Of a stretch of 64,000 nt of DNA, positions 35,432 to 45,930 are shown piece after piece (position 1 is the stretch's first letter; every line of letters starts with the position of its first letter). The notes under the pieces were generated by a model. That model ran no database searches. It was not told the origin of the DNA and saw nothing but the letters and a program-made list of their open reading frames with translations. The position numbers and the translations under genes are program-made. The stretch covers positions 1,662,001 through 1,726,000 of the forward strand of contig NZ_CP077093.1 in the NCBI RefSeq assembly GCF_014268755.2, given 5' to 3'. This stretch comes from Pseudomonas vanderleydeniana. GTDB taxonomy: Bacteria; Pseudomonadota; Gammaproteobacteria; Pseudomonadales; Pseudomonadaceae.

Positions 35432-36328
35432 ATGAATTCTGTACTACCTGCGCTGGGCTTCGCCGGAATCGGCCTGATGGGCCTGCCGATGTGCCGTCGC
35501 TTGCTGGCGGCGGGGTATCCCCTGACCGTGTGGAACCGGTCACCGCACAAGTGTGCCGAGCTGGTGGCGGCCGGTGCGCGGCAGGTTGCGACGCCCGCCG
35601 AGCTATGCGGGCAGGCGGATGTGGTGATGCTCTGCCTGGCCGATACGTCGGTGGTGCAGGATGTGGTTTTCGGTGCTCACGGCGTGGCGCAGGCGGCGAG
35701 GGCAGGGCAGCTGCTGGTGGATTTTTCCAGCCTGGAACCGACGGCGACGCGGCAAATGGCCGCAAGGTTGCTGGCCGAGCGTGGCATGCACTGGCTGGAT
35801 GCGCCGGTCTCCGGTGGTACTGCCGGTGCCGAGGCCGGTAGCCTGGCGATCATGGTCGGTGGTGAGGCGGCTGACCTGGAACGGGTTCGCCCGGTACTGC
35901 TGAGTCTTGGCCAGCGGGTCACGCACATGGGCACGGTGGGCGCCGGGCAGGTGACCAAGGCCTGCAACCAGATGATCGTCGCCTGCAATGCCCTGGTCAT
36001 TGCGGAAGTGGTGGCGTTGGCGGAGCGTTCCGGCGTGGACGCCAGCCTGCTGGCCGAGGCGCTCAGTGGTGGTTTCGCCGACTCAAGGCCGCTGCAGATC
36101 CTCGCTCCGCAGATGGCCGAGAGCCGTTTCGAGCCGATCAAGTGGCATGTGCGCACCCTGCTCAAGGACCTGGACGGTGCGGTGAAGTTTTCCCGTGAGC
36201 AGGGTTCGGCGACACCGATCAGCGGATTGGCCGCACAGTTGATGCGCTTGCATGGTAGCCAGGGGTATCTGCAAAAGGATCCCGCGACGCTGGTGAATCT
36301 GTATCGCGAGCCGCCACTGGCGGAGTGA
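35432..36328 (+). CDS. NAD(P)-dependent beta-hydroxyacid dehydrogenase
   Basis: A 298-residue enzyme of the 3-hydroxyisobutyrate/tartronate-semialdehyde reductase family. The N-terminal Rossmann motif is GFAGIGLMGLPMCRRLL, the substrate motif DAPVSGGTAGAEAGSL, and the catalytic-Lys region GAGQVTKACNQMIV is intact. ATG 35432 follows GGGGAAC. The substrate cannot be assigned. Its last 110 bp overlap the convergent MucR-like gene. Confidence 0.88.
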   Translation: MNSVLPALGFAGIGLMGLPMCRRLLAAGYPLTVWNRSPHKCAELVAAGARQVATPAELCGQADVVMLCLADTSVVQDVVFGAHGVAQAARAGQLLVDFSSLEPTATRQMAARLLAERGMHWLDAPVSGGTAGAEAGSLAIMVGGEAADLERVRPVLLSLGQRVTHMGTVGAGQVTKACNQMIVACNALVIAEVVALAERSGVDASLLAEALSGGFADSRPLQILAPQMAESRFEPIKWHVRTLLKDLDGAVKFSREQGSATPISGLAAQLMRLHGSQGYLQKDPATLVNLYREPPLAE

Positions 36329-38507
36329 GCGGGGCGGGAGAGGACAGTGGGCGCTGGTTGAGCTGCTGGATCACGGCAGGCAGCTCTTCCATCAGCACCG
36401 GCTTGCTCAGCAGGTGGCCCTGGATGTAGTCGCACTCGTACTCGGCGAGGAAATCGAATTGCTGCTGGGTCTCGACGCCCTCGGTGACCACTTGCAGGTG
36501 CAGGGTGTGGGCCATGACGATGATCGCCTGGACGATCTCCATGTCCGGGGCCGACTTGGGGATGTCGAGGATGAACGAGCGATCGATCTTCAGGGTGTTG
36601 AGCGGCAGGCGCTTGAGATAGGCCAGCGATGAGTAGCCGGTGCCGAAGTCGTCGATCGACAGCGAGACGCCCAGGCTGCGCATCTGCCGCAGCAGTTGCA
36701 GGGTATTGGTGATATTGCCCATCAGGGCGTTTTCCGTGACCTCCAGTTCCAGCCTCTGGGCCGAGATGCCGGTGGTCCGCAGTACGTTTTCGATATCGTC
36801 GGCCAGTTCCTCGCGGGCCAGGTTGAGCGAGGAGCAGTTCACGGTGACCATCAGTTCGCCATGACCCTGTTCATCCAGGGTTGCCAGGTCGTTGCAGGCC
36901 GTGCGCAACACCCAGTTATCCAGCGCGGCGACCAGGCCGTTGGCTTCGGCGATGTGCAGGAAGCGGTCCGGGGTCAGCAGCCCGTGTTGTGGATGATTCC
37001 AGCGGATCAGCGCCTCGAGCTTGGTGACCCGGCCGCTCTTGATCTCGCAGATCGGCTGGTAGAACAGCTGCATCTCGCGGCCTTCGCGCAGCGCCTGGCG
37101 CAGTTGTTCCTCCAGCTGCAGCTCCAGGCTTGCCTTGGTCTTCAGGTTTGCATTGAAGAAATGCAGGCTGTTGCGCCCGGCATCCTTGGACTGGTACAGC
37201 GCCAGGTCGGCATTTTTCAGCAGTTCCTCACAGGTCGTGCCGTCCTCGGGAAAGATGGCGATGCCGATACTGGTGGTCATCACCATGCGCCGGCCTGCCA
37301 GTTCGATCGGCTCCTTCATCTTCTGCATGATGCGCTGGGCCATGTTCCGGGCCTCGTCGCGCTTGTGCACGCTGATGACGATGCAGAATTCGTCGCCGCC
37401 AAAACGTGCGACCACGTCGTCATGGCTGCGGGTGGCGCTCTTGATGTGCGCGGCAATGACCTTGAGCAGTTCGTCGCCAGCGTCGTGGCCGAGGCTGTCA
37501 TTGATTCGCTTGAAGTGGTCGATATCGAGGAACATCACCGCCAGCATGCCGTTGAGACTGGCGCGTTCGATCAGCCGCTCGGCGAAGATCTGGTTGAAAC
37601 CGCGGCGGTTGATCAGGTTGGTCAGCGGATCGTAGTGCGCGACCTGGGCCAGGGACAGGCGGGCCTGGTCCAGCTGGCTGAGCAGCGCGTTGACCCGGCG
37701 CAGGTCCTGTTCCTTGTGCTGCAGTTTCTTGTTGGAGAGGGCGGCGCTGACACTGCTGCCGATGATCAGCAGGGTGATCAGGGCGATGGTCATGCCCAGT
37801 TGCAGGTGATTGTTTTCCACTGCGGCAGTGGCGACGTGACCCTCCGGAAGCACCAGGCGCAGCGACCACATGCCGGTGAAATGCATGCTGACGATGGCGG
37901 CACCCATGACCAGGCTGGCGCTGTACTTGAGCAATTGGTGGAACATGCCGCTGCCGCTGCGAAAGTGTCGGGCCAGCAGCAGGGCCGCCAGGCTCGCGCC
38001 GATGGCGATCAGTACCGACAGGCCGGCCAGCCACGGCTGGTAGTACTGCTGCGCGCTCGAGCGGACGGCGGACATGCCGACGTAGTGCATGGCGGCGATG
38101 CCCAGGCCCATCGACAGGGCGGCGCGAAAGGTCTGGGACGGGCGCAGTTCAGGGCGACCGAGGGTGTGCATGGCAAGAAAGGAGGCGAACAGGGCGATCA
38201 GCAGTGAGACCAGGGTGGTGACCAGGTCGTAGCTCACCACGATGGGCGTCTGGAACGCCAGCATGCCGATGAAGTGCATGGCCCAGATGCCGCCTGCCAG
38301 GCAACAGGCCCCGACCCAGCGCCAGAGCCGTTGCTGGGCGGGATGCTCGACATGGCCGACACGCTCGGCCATGTCGAGCGTGGCAAAGCTGGCGGCGCAG
38401 GCAACCAGGTAGGCCAGCATGACCAGCAACGGATTGTGGCTGCAATCGAGCAGTACTTGCCCGTTATCGGGAAGTTCGTTGACAAAATGCAACCCCAGCC
38501 ATTCCAT
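36219..38507 (-). CDS. MHYT-GGDEF-EAL c-di-GMP protein, MucR-like
   Basis: A 762-residue membrane protein. Seven helices form an MHYT sensor with the three motifs MHFIGM (77-82), MHYVGM (140-145) and MHFTGM (208-213), thought to bind a metal and sense diatomic gas. A GGDEF domain with intact RFGGDEF (370-374) and an EAL domain with KLEAL (496-500) follow. Domain order equals P. aeruginosa MucR, which feeds c-di-GMP to alginate synthesis. About 45 C-terminal residues rich in Pro, Ala and Ser run into the neighbouring gene and may be an extension. Confidence 0.88.
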   Translation of the reverse strand: MEWLGLHFVNELPDNGQVLLDCSHNPLLVMLAYLVACAASFATLDMAERVGHVEHPAQQRLWRWVGACCLAGGIWAMHFIGMLAFQTPIVVSYDLVTTLVSLLIALFASFLAMHTLGRPELRPSQTFRAALSMGLGIAAMHYVGMSAVRSSAQQYYQPWLAGLSVLIAIGASLAALLLARHFRSGSGMFHQLLKYSASLVMGAAIVSMHFTGMWSLRLVLPEGHVATAAVENNHLQLGMTIALITLLIIGSSVSAALSNKKLQHKEQDLRRVNALLSQLDQARLSLAQVAHYDPLTNLINRRGFNQIFAERLIERASLNGMLAVMFLDIDHFKRINDSLGHDAGDELLKVIAAHIKSATRSHDDVVARFGGDEFCIVISVHKRDEARNMAQRIMQKMKEPIELAGRRMVMTTSIGIAIFPEDGTTCEELLKNADLALYQSKDAGRNSLHFFNANLKTKASLELQLEEQLRQALREGREMQLFYQPICEIKSGRVTKLEALIRWNHPQHGLLTPDRFLHIAEANGLVAALDNWVLRTACNDLATLDEQGHGELMVTVNCSSLNLAREELADDIENVLRTTGISAQRLELEVTENALMGNITNTLQLLRQMRSLGVSLSIDDFGTGYSSLAYLKRLPLNTLKIDRSFILDIPKSAPDMEIVQAIIVMAHTLHLQVVTEGVETQQQFDFLAEYECDYIQGHLLSKPVLMEELPAVIQQLNQRPLSSPAPLTPPVAARDTDSPASRDPFADTPGYHASASTVRPIR

Positions 38508-38634
38508 AGCATGCCCTGTACTAGACGCCTTGAACTGGCGGCGCCGCGGACACCGGCCAGTGCATTGGAGTATAGAGGCTCACCCGGTGACGCAAGGGCT
38601 AATGGCAGAGTGCTGCCAATGATTTGGCGATTGG

Positions 38635-39000
38635 CTAAATAGCGATTGGTACTAAGTCCGACTGCCCTGGCTCCAGGGGCGGCAGGCCAAAGGCGGCACG
38701 GGCGGCGTCGCAGCGTTCGTTGGGTTCGCCATTTTCCCAGGCGGCATCGAACTCGCGGCAGGGGCTGGAGCGCTGGTTGTAGATCGAGCAACTGACGCCT
38801 TGGCCGACTTCCCCTTCCAGGGCGGTGCAGCGAGGTTTCTTGCCTTCGGTACCGATCATCGCCACCCGGCTGGGGCTGATCTGGCTGACCAGTTCGTCGG
38901 GCACCAGGCCACCGCCCGAAACACACTCTCCCCAATAGAACGAGACACGGAAATAGGAACAGCAGGCACCGCAATTCAGACACGGATTAGCATCAGACAT
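38635..39000 (-). CDS. YkgJ-family cysteine-cluster protein
   Basis: A 121-residue protein with the zinc/iron-chelating CxxxCxxCC-type pattern at the N-terminus ([15 protein letters not shown]) and further Cys at [18 protein letters not shown] and SPCREFD. The family, once UPF0153, has no settled function. The start at 39000 (MSDANPCLN) is clear. It stands between the MucR-like gene and the MFS gene. Confidence 0.88.
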   Translation of the reverse strand: MSDANPCLNCGACCSYFRVSFYWGECVSGGGLVPDELVSQISPSRVAMIGTEGKKPRCTALEGEVGQGVSCSIYNQRSSPCREFDAAWENGEPNERCDAARAAFGLPPLEPGQSDLVPIAI

Positions 39001-39223
39001 GGAAGGTCAACGGAGAAAGAAGGAGGGAGGGAGTTTGGCACTATTCTAGGCTTCGGCTGCGCCTTTGTAAGGGGGTGTTACAAGTATTTTTGCCGGCCTC
39101 GATAGAGCCTCCATTGGTCGGTATCAGCGCCGCGAATGGTGGCAGACAGGCGATATCAGGCTGACTAGATTGAGGGGGCACGATCGCGCAGCGAAGCCCA
39201 ATAACAATAAAGAGACGGACCCC

Positions 39224-40570
39224 ATGCAGAACTCGACCCAAGCGGCGAATGCCTGGCGCATTCTGTTCCTGTTGTTCCTTGCCAACCTGTTCAACTTCTT
39301 CGACCGGACCATCCCGGCGATCATCATCGAGCCGATCCGCATGGAATGGCACTTGAGTGATTTCCAGATCGGCATCATCGGTACCGCCTTCACCCTCGTC
39401 TATGCGATCGCCGGCCTGCCCCTGGGGCGCATGGCCGACAACGGTTCGCGCAGCAAGCTGATGGGCTGGGGCCTGGCGGTGTGGAGCGGGCTGACGGCGG
39501 TCAATGGCCTGGTGGGCAGCTTCTGGAGCTTCCTGCTGGTACGCATGGGCGTCGGTATCGGCGAGGCCAGCTATGCGCCAGCCGCCAACTCGTTGATCGG
39601 CGACCTGTTCCCGGCCCATCGACGGGCCCGTGCCATGGGGATCTTCATGCTTGGCCTGCCGTTGGGGCTGCTGCTGGCGTTTTTCACCATTGGTGCGATG
39701 GTCAAGGCGTTCGACAGCTGGCGGGCGCCGTTCTTCATTGCCGCGGTGCCCGGGCTGGTGCTGGCGTTGTTCATGTTCTTCATCAGGGAGCCCAAGCGCG
39801 GCGCGGCGGAGAGCGTCCAGGTCGCACAGACCCGGATCGATCGTCCCGTGCGGCGCCTGCTGGCGATTCCGACCTTTCTCTGGCTGGTGCTGGCCGGACT
39901 GACGTTCAACTTCGCCACCTATGCCTGCAACTCCTTCCTGGTGCCGATGCTGCAGCGCTATTTCCAGATGCCGTTGCAGGAGGCCGCAGTGGCCACCGGG
40001 GTGATTGTCGGTTTGACCGGCCTGGTCGGCCTGACCCTGGGCGGCTGGGTAGCGGACAAGATCCACCAGCGTATCGCCAACGGACGCCTGCTGTTCGCCG
40101 CCGTGAGCCTGGTGGTGTCGACCCTGGCGACCGCCTGGGCGCTGCATGCCGGACGGATCGAGATCGGCGTGTTCGTCGCTGTATTCAGTGTGGGCTGGCT
40201 GTTTGCCTACAACTTCTACACCTGCGTCTACACCGCGATCCAGGACGTGGTCGAACCGCGGCTGCGGGCGATGGCGATGGCGGTGTATTTCGCCGGTCTG
40301 TACCTGTTGGGTGGTGGTCTGGGGCCGGTGGTGGTCGGCCTGCTGTCCGATCATTTCGCCCATGCGGCGATGCTGGCGGCGGGCGCGCAGGAGATGACCG
40401 AGGCATTCAAGGCCGTGGGGCTGCATGACGCGATGTACCTGATTCCGGCGGCGTTGCTGCTGACGCTGCTGTTCCTGTTCCAGGCGGCGCGGTGTTTCAG
40501 TCGGGATGCGGCGCGGATGCGCGAGGGGATGGGGCAGGACGAGGTGAGTGTGGCGCCTGTCACTGCTTGA
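39224..40570 (+). CDS. MFS transporter, spinster-like
   Basis: A 448-residue, twelve-helix carrier. ATG 39224 (MQNSTQAANAWR) has AGAGACGG upstream. The conserved inter-helix motif GLPLGRMADNGSRSKLM and the helix-4/5 segment RMGVGIGEASYAPAANSLIGDLFP are the family signatures. Similar proteins move lipids, sugars or aromatic acids; the substrate is not predictable. No regulator is adjacent. Confidence 0.85.
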   Translation: MQNSTQAANAWRILFLLFLANLFNFFDRTIPAIIIEPIRMEWHLSDFQIGIIGTAFTLVYAIAGLPLGRMADNGSRSKLMGWGLAVWSGLTAVNGLVGSFWSFLLVRMGVGIGEASYAPAANSLIGDLFPAHRRARAMGIFMLGLPLGLLLAFFTIGAMVKAFDSWRAPFFIAAVPGLVLALFMFFIREPKRGAAESVQVAQTRIDRPVRRLLAIPTFLWLVLAGLTFNFATYACNSFLVPMLQRYFQMPLQEAAVATGVIVGLTGLVGLTLGGWVADKIHQRIANGRLLFAAVSLVVSTLATAWALHAGRIEIGVFVAVFSVGWLFAYNFYTCVYTAIQDVVEPRLRAMAMAVYFAGLYLLGGGLGPVVVGLLSDHFAHAAMLAAGAQEMTEAFKAVGLHDAMYLIPAALLLTLLFLFQAARCFSRDAARMREGMGQDEVSVAPVTA

Positions 40571-40591
40571 TAGTCAGTTGGAGGGGGGAGA

Positions 40592-40690
40592 CCTGTTCGC
40601 GGATGAATCCGGCTCCCACAGTGGAGTGGTGTTCACAGATTTTGTGATCACCACTGGACCTGTGGGAGCCGGATTCATCCGCGAAGAGGG
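40592..40690. repeat. REP doublet between MFS and rapA
   Basis: Arms TTCGCGGATGAATCCGGCTC (40595) and GAGCCGGATTCATCCGCGAA (to 40686) are perfect inverted copies about 50 bp apart. Confidence 0.9.
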
Positions 40691-40735
40691 AGCTTGAAGC
40701 CCTGGACGAATCCCGCCCCACAGCGCACAGTCAGA

Positions 40736-43582
40736 TCAACCGGCGACCAGCACCCGGATCGCTTCCAGGCGCAACGCGGCTTTTTCCAGCATCGCTAGGC
40801 CCTGTTCACGCTGCTTGCGCAGGGCGACCAGCTCGCTGTCACGCACGCTCGGGTTGACGGCCTGCAAGGCGGTCAGACGTGCCAGTTCCTCGTCGGTATC
40901 GGCGGCCAGGCGACGTTGCGCCTCGGCCACGCGCTCGGCGTGGCGTGGGGCGACCTTCGCTTCACCGGCGTTGATCTTCGGCGCCAGGCTGTCACGCTGG
41001 GCCTGGATGAACTTGTTGGCGCTGGCCTTGGGCACGCTTTCCAGCTGGTCGTTCAGGGTCTCGAACGCGACGCGTGGCGACAGGTCGTTGCCGTTGGCGT
41101 CCAGCAGGCAGCGCAGGGCGGCTGGTGGCAGGTAGCGGCCCAGTTGCAGCGAGCGGGGGGCGACCACTTCGCTGACGTACAGCAGCTCCAGCAGCACGGT
41201 CCCAGGCTTGAGTGCCTTGTTCTTGATCAGTGCCACCGCGGTGTTGCCCATCGAGCCGGACAGCACCAGGTCCATGCCGCCCTGCACCATCGGGTGTTCC
41301 CAGGTGATGAACTGCATGTCTTCGCGCGACAGGGCCTGGCCGCGGTCGTAGGTGATGGTCACGCCTTCGTCGTCGCCCAGCGGGAAGCTGGCGTCGAGCA
41401 TCTTCTCGCTCGGCTTGAGGATCAGGGCGTTTTCCGAATGGTCTTCGCTGTCGATGCCGAAGGCGTCGAACAGGGTTTCCATGTAGATCGGCAGGGCGAA
41501 CTGGTCGTCCTGTTCGAGGATCGCCTCGACCAGCGCCTCGCCTTCACCGGCACCGCCGGAATTGAGTTCCAGCAGGCGGTCGCGGCCGGTGTGCAGTTCG
41601 GCTTCCAGGCGCTCGCGCTCGGCCCGGGCCTCGTCCACCAGCTTCTGCCACTCGCCGTCGTCGCCACCTTCGAGCAGCGGCAGCAGGCGCGGGCCGAACT
41701 GATGCTGCAGGGCGTTGCCGGTCGGGCAGGTGTTGAGGAAGGCGTTCAGCGCTTCGTGGTACCACTGGAACAGGCGTTCCTGCGGGCTGGTTTCCAGGTA
41801 CGGCACATGCAGCTCGATCACGTGCTTCTGGCCGATCCGGTCCAGGCGGCCGATCCGCTGCTCCAGCAGGTCCGGGTGCGCTGGCAGGTCGAACATCACC
41901 AGGTGATGGGCGAACTGGAAGTTACGGCCCTCACTGCCGATTTCCGAGCAGATCAGCACCTGGGCGCCGAATTCCTCGTCGGCGAAGTAGGCGGCCGCGC
42001 GGTCACGCTCGAGGATGTTCATGCCCTCGTGGAAGACCGTGGCCGGGATGCCGGAGCGCACGCGCAGGGCGTCCTCCAGGTCCATGGCGGTTTCCGCGTG
42101 GGCACAGATCACCAGCACCTTGGTGCGCTTGAGCATCTTCAACTGGTCGATCAGCCACTCGACACGCGGGTCGAAACGCCACCAGCGTTCTTCGTCACCA
42201 CCGTCCGCCTGCGCCTGGAAGCTGACTTCCGGGTACAGCTCGGCGTGTTCGCCCAGCGGCAGTTCCATGTACTCGTCCGGGTTCTGCAGCGGATAGGCGT
42301 GCAGCTTGCGCTCCGGGAATCCCTGCACGGCGGCGCGGGTGTTACGGAACAGCACGCGGCCGGTGCCGTGGCGGTCGAGCAGTTCGCGCACCAGGCGCGC
42401 GCTGGCTTCGGCATCGCCATCGTTGACCGCAGTCAGCAGGGCTTCGCCTTCGTTGCCGAGGAACCCCTGGATCGTCTTGTGTGCAGCCGGGGACAGGCGC
42501 CCCTTCTCAAGCAGTTCCTGCACCGCTTCGGCCACCGGGCGATAGTTTTCGCTTTCGGCGCGGAACGCGGCCAGGTCGTGGAAACGGTTCGGGTCGAGCA
42601 GGCGCAGGCGCGCGAAGTGGCTTTCCTGGCCCAACTGCTCTGGTGTCGCGGTCAGCAGCAGGACACCGGGAATGGTCTCGGCCAGTTGCTCGACCAGCGT
42701 GTACTCCGGGCTGGCCTGTTCTTCGTGCCAGACCAGGTGGTGCGCTTCGTCGACCACCATCAGGTCCCAGCCGGCGGCGAACAGCGCGTCCTGGGCCTTT
42801 TCGTCCTCGACCAGCCACTCCAGGGCCACCAGGGCCAGCTGGGTGTCTTCGAACGGGTTGCTGGCATCGCTTTCGATGAAGCGTTCGGCATCGAACAGCG
42901 CGACCTGCAGGTTGAAGCGCCGGCGCATTTCCACCAGCCACTGGTGCTGGAGGTTTTCCGGTACCAGGATCAGAATGCGGCTGGCGCGTCCGGACAGCAG
43001 CTGGCGATGGATCACCAGGCCGGCCTCGATGGTCTTGCCCAGGCCCACCTCGTCCGCCAGCAGTACCCGCGGCGCGATACGGTCGGCGACTTCACGGGCA
43101 ATGTGCAACTGGTGGGCGATCGGCTGGGCGCGGGCGCCGCCCAGGCCCCAGAGCGAGGATTGCAATTGGCGGCTGGTGTGTTCCAGAGTGTGGTAGCGTA
43201 GCGAGAACCACGACAGCGGGTCGATCTGCCCGGCGAACAGGCGGTCGCTGGCCAGGCGGAACTGGATGAAGTTCGACAGCTGGGTTTCCGGCAGCGTGAC
43301 CGCTTCGTTCTGGGCGTTCAGGCCGTGGTAGACCAGCAGCCCGTCGACATCCTCGACTTCGCGCACGGTCATCTTCCACCCCTCGAAGTGGGTGATGGTG
43401 TCCCCGGGCGAGAATCGCACACGGGTCAAGGGCGCATTCCTTAGCGCGTACTGGCGAGTGTCGCCAGTGGCCGGATAGAGCACGGTCAACAAGCGGCCGT
43501 CCTGTGCCAGAACGGTGCCTAAACCCAGCTCGGCTTCGCTGTCACTGATCCAGCGTTGCCCCGGTTGATACTGCTGCGCCAT
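40736..43582 (-). CDS. rapA: RNA polymerase-associated helicase RapA
   Basis: A 948-residue Swi2/Snf2 ATPase that recycles RNA polymerase. The N-terminal Tudor-like domains begin [21 protein letters not shown]. Helicase motifs follow: [17 protein letters not shown] (Walker A), [12 protein letters not shown] (DEAH box), [12 protein letters not shown] and the C-lobe [16 protein letters not shown]...[11 protein letters not shown]. Length is close to that of the E. coli protein (968). Neighbouring short frames on the other strand are shadows. Confidence 0.96.
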   Translation of the reverse strand: MAQQYQPGQRWISDSEAELGLGTVLAQDGRLLTVLYPATGDTRQYALRNAPLTRVRFSPGDTITHFEGWKMTVREVEDVDGLLVYHGLNAQNEAVTLPETQLSNFIQFRLASDRLFAGQIDPLSWFSLRYHTLEHTSRQLQSSLWGLGGARAQPIAHQLHIAREVADRIAPRVLLADEVGLGKTIEAGLVIHRQLLSGRASRILILVPENLQHQWLVEMRRRFNLQVALFDAERFIESDASNPFEDTQLALVALEWLVEDEKAQDALFAAGWDLMVVDEAHHLVWHEEQASPEYTLVEQLAETIPGVLLLTATPEQLGQESHFARLRLLDPNRFHDLAAFRAESENYRPVAEAVQELLEKGRLSPAAHKTIQGFLGNEGEALLTAVNDGDAEASARLVRELLDRHGTGRVLFRNTRAAVQGFPERKLHAYPLQNPDEYMELPLGEHAELYPEVSFQAQADGGDEERWWRFDPRVEWLIDQLKMLKRTKVLVICAHAETAMDLEDALRVRSGIPATVFHEGMNILERDRAAAYFADEEFGAQVLICSEIGSEGRNFQFAHHLVMFDLPAHPDLLEQRIGRLDRIGQKHVIELHVPYLETSPQERLFQWYHEALNAFLNTCPTGNALQHQFGPRLLPLLEGGDDGEWQKLVDEARAERERLEAELHTGRDRLLELNSGGAGEGEALVEAILEQDDQFALPIYMETLFDAFGIDSEDHSENALILKPSEKMLDASFPLGDDEGVTITYDRGQALSREDMQFITWEHPMVQGGMDLVLSGSMGNTAVALIKNKALKPGTVLLELLYVSEVVAPRSLQLGRYLPPAALRCLLDANGNDLSPRVAFETLNDQLESVPKASANKFIQAQRDSLAPKINAGEAKVAPRHAERVAEAQRRLAADTDEELARLTALQAVNPSVRDSELVALRKQREQGLAMLEKAALRLEAIRVLVAG

Positions 43583-43824
43583 GCTGCCTGACTCCCGCCT
43601 TGAAAAAGCCGACTATCTTAACGGAATCGACGCTTTCAGGCCAAAGGCTCTTGATCGAAAGGATTGATCTCCAGAAAGGACACTGACTCAGGTTAAAGGT
43701 AGTTCAGCGCGACGTTCGTCGGAGCGTATTGCACCCTTTAGCGATAACCGGGTCACAGTTTCGCGACTGACGGCTCAAGTCGCCCCGGCCGCAGCCGACA
43801 GCTTGCCCGACAGGAGAAAAAATC

Positions 43825-44169
43825 ATGTTGCCACCGATGCTACCCCTGAGTGCCGTGCCGGTTACTTCACAGCAGGACCCGATCCGACCGCGACCGGATA
43901 TCCCGCCCGTGGTGCCCGTGCAGGAAAGCTCCAACGAGAGCACCATCGACCTGCAGAAGCGCGACCCGGAAGAGGCCGCCTGGCAATTGCGCGAGGAACA
44001 GCGGCGCCAGCAGGAACAGCAACGCCGGCGCGAGGCCGACGCCGAGGACGATCCGGAACGCCACCTGGCGGTACCGGGCGACGAGCTCAACGCCGACAAC
44101 ACCGTGCCGGTGGTCCCCTTGATGGAAGACCAGCCACGTCAGGGCCTGCTGGTCGACGTCGAAGTCTGA
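43825..44169 (+). CDS. Small Pro/Glu/Arg-rich hypothetical protein
   Basis: A 114-residue protein with CAGGAG before ATG 43825. Its composition is striking: a Pro-rich N-terminus (MLPPMLPLSAVPVTSQQDPI, RPDIPPVVP) then a Gln/Glu/Arg charged helix (LREEQRRQQEQQRRREADAE) and an acidic Val-rich end. It looks unstructured or coiled-coil. It overlaps the convergent aminotransferase by 31 bp. No function assigned. Confidence 0.65.
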   Translation: MLPPMLPLSAVPVTSQQDPIRPRPDIPPVVPVQESSNESTIDLQKRDPEEAAWQLREEQRRQQEQQRRREADAEDDPERHLAVPGDELNADNTVPVVPLMEDQPRQGLLVDVEV

Positions 44170-45374
44170 CCAGGCTCCCGGGCCAGCTGTGCGAGGGCCT
44201 GGAGCAGCACCCCGATCTCCTGATCGGTATTGAGATAGCTCACCGCGATGCGCGCCACCGCTGGCAGTTCGCGGGCCTGCATGTCCAGCGGCGTGTAGGC
44301 GGTACCGTTGGCGCCGATGTTGATATTGCTCTCGGCCAACCGCTGTTTCAGTGCAAAGGCATCCCATCCCTCCAATGTAAAGGCGATCAACCCCGATTGC
44401 TGGCCGGGCAGGCCCAGGTCCTGCAGTTCAATTCCGGGGATCTGGCGGAGATCATCCCGTATTTTTGTGGCCAACTCCTGGATTCTCCCGCGAATACGCG
44501 CGATGCCGAGCTGATTGGCCTCCTTGAGGGCATTGGCCAGGCCCGCGATCAATACCAGCGAGCGCTCGCTGGTTTCGAAACGACGCGCATCGTTGCGCAG
44601 GGTGAAGCCCTGGCCGTCCCAGGGCGCGGACAGTACATCGAGGCAGCGGGGTGCCAGCTGTTCGAGAAAACCTTCGCGTACATACAGCAACGCAGTACCT
44701 CGCGGCCCCCGGAGAAACTTGCGGGCAGCGCCCTTGAGCACGTCGCAGCCCAGTGACTGTACATCGCATGGCAGTTGCCCGAGCGCCTGGCCGGCGTCGA
44801 TGAAGTAGGCGATGCCGTGGCGTCGGGCCACCTGGCCGATGGCTTCGGCCGGATTGATCAGGCCACCATTGGCCGGTAGCCAGGTCAGCGCGATCAGACG
44901 CACGTGGGTGTCGATCATCTGTTCGAGGGAGGAGACCGACACCGCACCGGTTTCGTCGCAGGGGATCACTTCAAGGCGGGCTCCGGCCTTGACTGCTTCG
45001 GCCATGCAGGCCAGGTTGCCGGCCCATTCGTGCCGCCCGACCAGAATCCGCTCGCCGGCGCGCCAGGGGCCCAGGGCCGCGAAGGCCTGGCCCCAGGCGG
45101 CGGAACCGCTGCTGGCGAAAGCGATGTTCTGCGGGTTGGCATGGAGCAGGTCAGCGGCGGCCTGGCGGGCTTCCTCCTCCAGGCGTGCGCCCTCGATCCC
45201 GGCCTCCATCTGGCCGATATCCGCTTCGCGTTGCAGTTGGCGGGCCATCGCCTCCAGGGTCGCCTGGCTGGGGAGTGAGGCGCCGGCGTGATTGAAGTGA
45301 ACCACCTGCGAGCAGCCGGGCGTGGCGGCACGCAGCCCGGCGATTTCGCGGTCCGACCAGTCGTTGACGATCAT
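44139..45374 (-). CDS. Class V aminotransferase (cysteine desulfurase/epimerase-like)
   Basis: A 411-residue PLP enzyme. FNHAGASLPSQATL near the N-terminus, the ASSGSAAWGQAF region, ALTWLPANGGLINP, FIDAGQALGQLPCDVQSLGCDVLKGAARKFLRGPRG with the PLP Lys, and the C-terminal TSERS...GIARI are class V hallmarks. The fold is shared by cysteine desulfurases and isopenicillin-N epimerase-like enzymes, and the reaction cannot be read. The ATG overlaps the RidA stop (ATGA), so the enzyme may release an enamine that RidA handles. Confidence 0.85.
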   Translation of the reverse strand: MIVNDWSDREIAGLRAATPGCSQVVHFNHAGASLPSQATLEAMARQLQREADIGQMEAGIEGARLEEEARQAAADLLHANPQNIAFASSGSAAWGQAFAALGPWRAGERILVGRHEWAGNLACMAEAVKAGARLEVIPCDETGAVSVSSLEQMIDTHVRLIALTWLPANGGLINPAEAIGQVARRHGIAYFIDAGQALGQLPCDVQSLGCDVLKGAARKFLRGPRGTALLYVREGFLEQLAPRCLDVLSAPWDGQGFTLRNDARRFETSERSLVLIAGLANALKEANQLGIARIRGRIQELATKIRDDLRQIPGIELQDLGLPGQQSGLIAFTLEGWDAFALKQRLAESNINIGANGTAYTPLDMQARELPAVARIAVSYLNTDQEIGVLLQALAQLAREPGQTSTSTSRP

Positions 45375-45841
45375 GGCTGCAACTCGAAGATCGCGTCGAT
45401 TTCCACTGCGACGCCACTGGGCAGGCTGGATACGCCGATCGCCGTGCGAGCATGCCGCCCCTTTTCACCCAGCACGTTGACCAGCAGGTTGGACGCGCCG
45501 TTGGCGACGACGCCCTGGCGTTGAAAATCCGGGCTGGCGGCCACGAATACACCGAGACGGACGATGCGCACCAGTTTCGACAGGTCGTCATCGAGGGCGT
45601 TGCCCAGTTGCGCCAGCAGGCCGAGGGCCGCCAGCTCCGCAGCCCTGGCGCCTTCGTGCTCATCGAGGGTGTCACCCAGGCGACCCATGTAGGTGGGCTT
45701 GCCGTCCAGCAGCGGGATCTGCCCGGAGATGAACAGCTGGTTGTGGCTGATCACGTGATTCACGTAGTTGGCGATCGGCTGGCTGGGCTGCGGCAGGCTC
45801 AGGCCCAGTTGGCTGATGCGTTCGGACAGGGAATTGCTCAT
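45371..45841 (-). CDS. RidA/YjgF-family deaminase
   Basis: A 156-residue enzyme of the RidA superfamily, which hydrolyses reactive 2-aminoacrylate/imine products of PLP enzymes. Blocks: ISHNQLFISGQIPLLDGKPTY, EGARAAELAALGLLAQLG and the SLPSGVAVEIDAIFEL end. The canonical Arg of RidA1 appears replaced (SLPSGV region), so this may be a divergent subgroup. AGGAGG precedes the ATG. It is coupled to the aminotransferase and lies downstream of a LysR gene on the same strand. Confidence 0.85.
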   Translation of the reverse strand: MSNSLSERISQLGLSLPQPSQPIANYVNHVISHNQLFISGQIPLLDGKPTYMGRLGDTLDEHEGARAAELAALGLLAQLGNALDDDLSKLVRIVRLGVFVAASPDFQRQGVVANGASNLLVNVLGEKGRHARTAIGVSSLPSGVAVEIDAIFELQP

Positions 45842-45930
45842 GGGGGAAACCTCCTGGAAGAAGGTTTCAGCATGCTCGGCGCACCCTCGGCCGACAAACG
45901 GATAGATTCAATCGGACGTATCTATCTGGC

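Noticed and set aside
40916-43201. A 761-codon open frame antisense to rapA
   Set aside because: High-GC DNA commonly leaves long antisense frames; composition is His, Gln and Val rich and nonsensical, and rapA on the other strand is complete.
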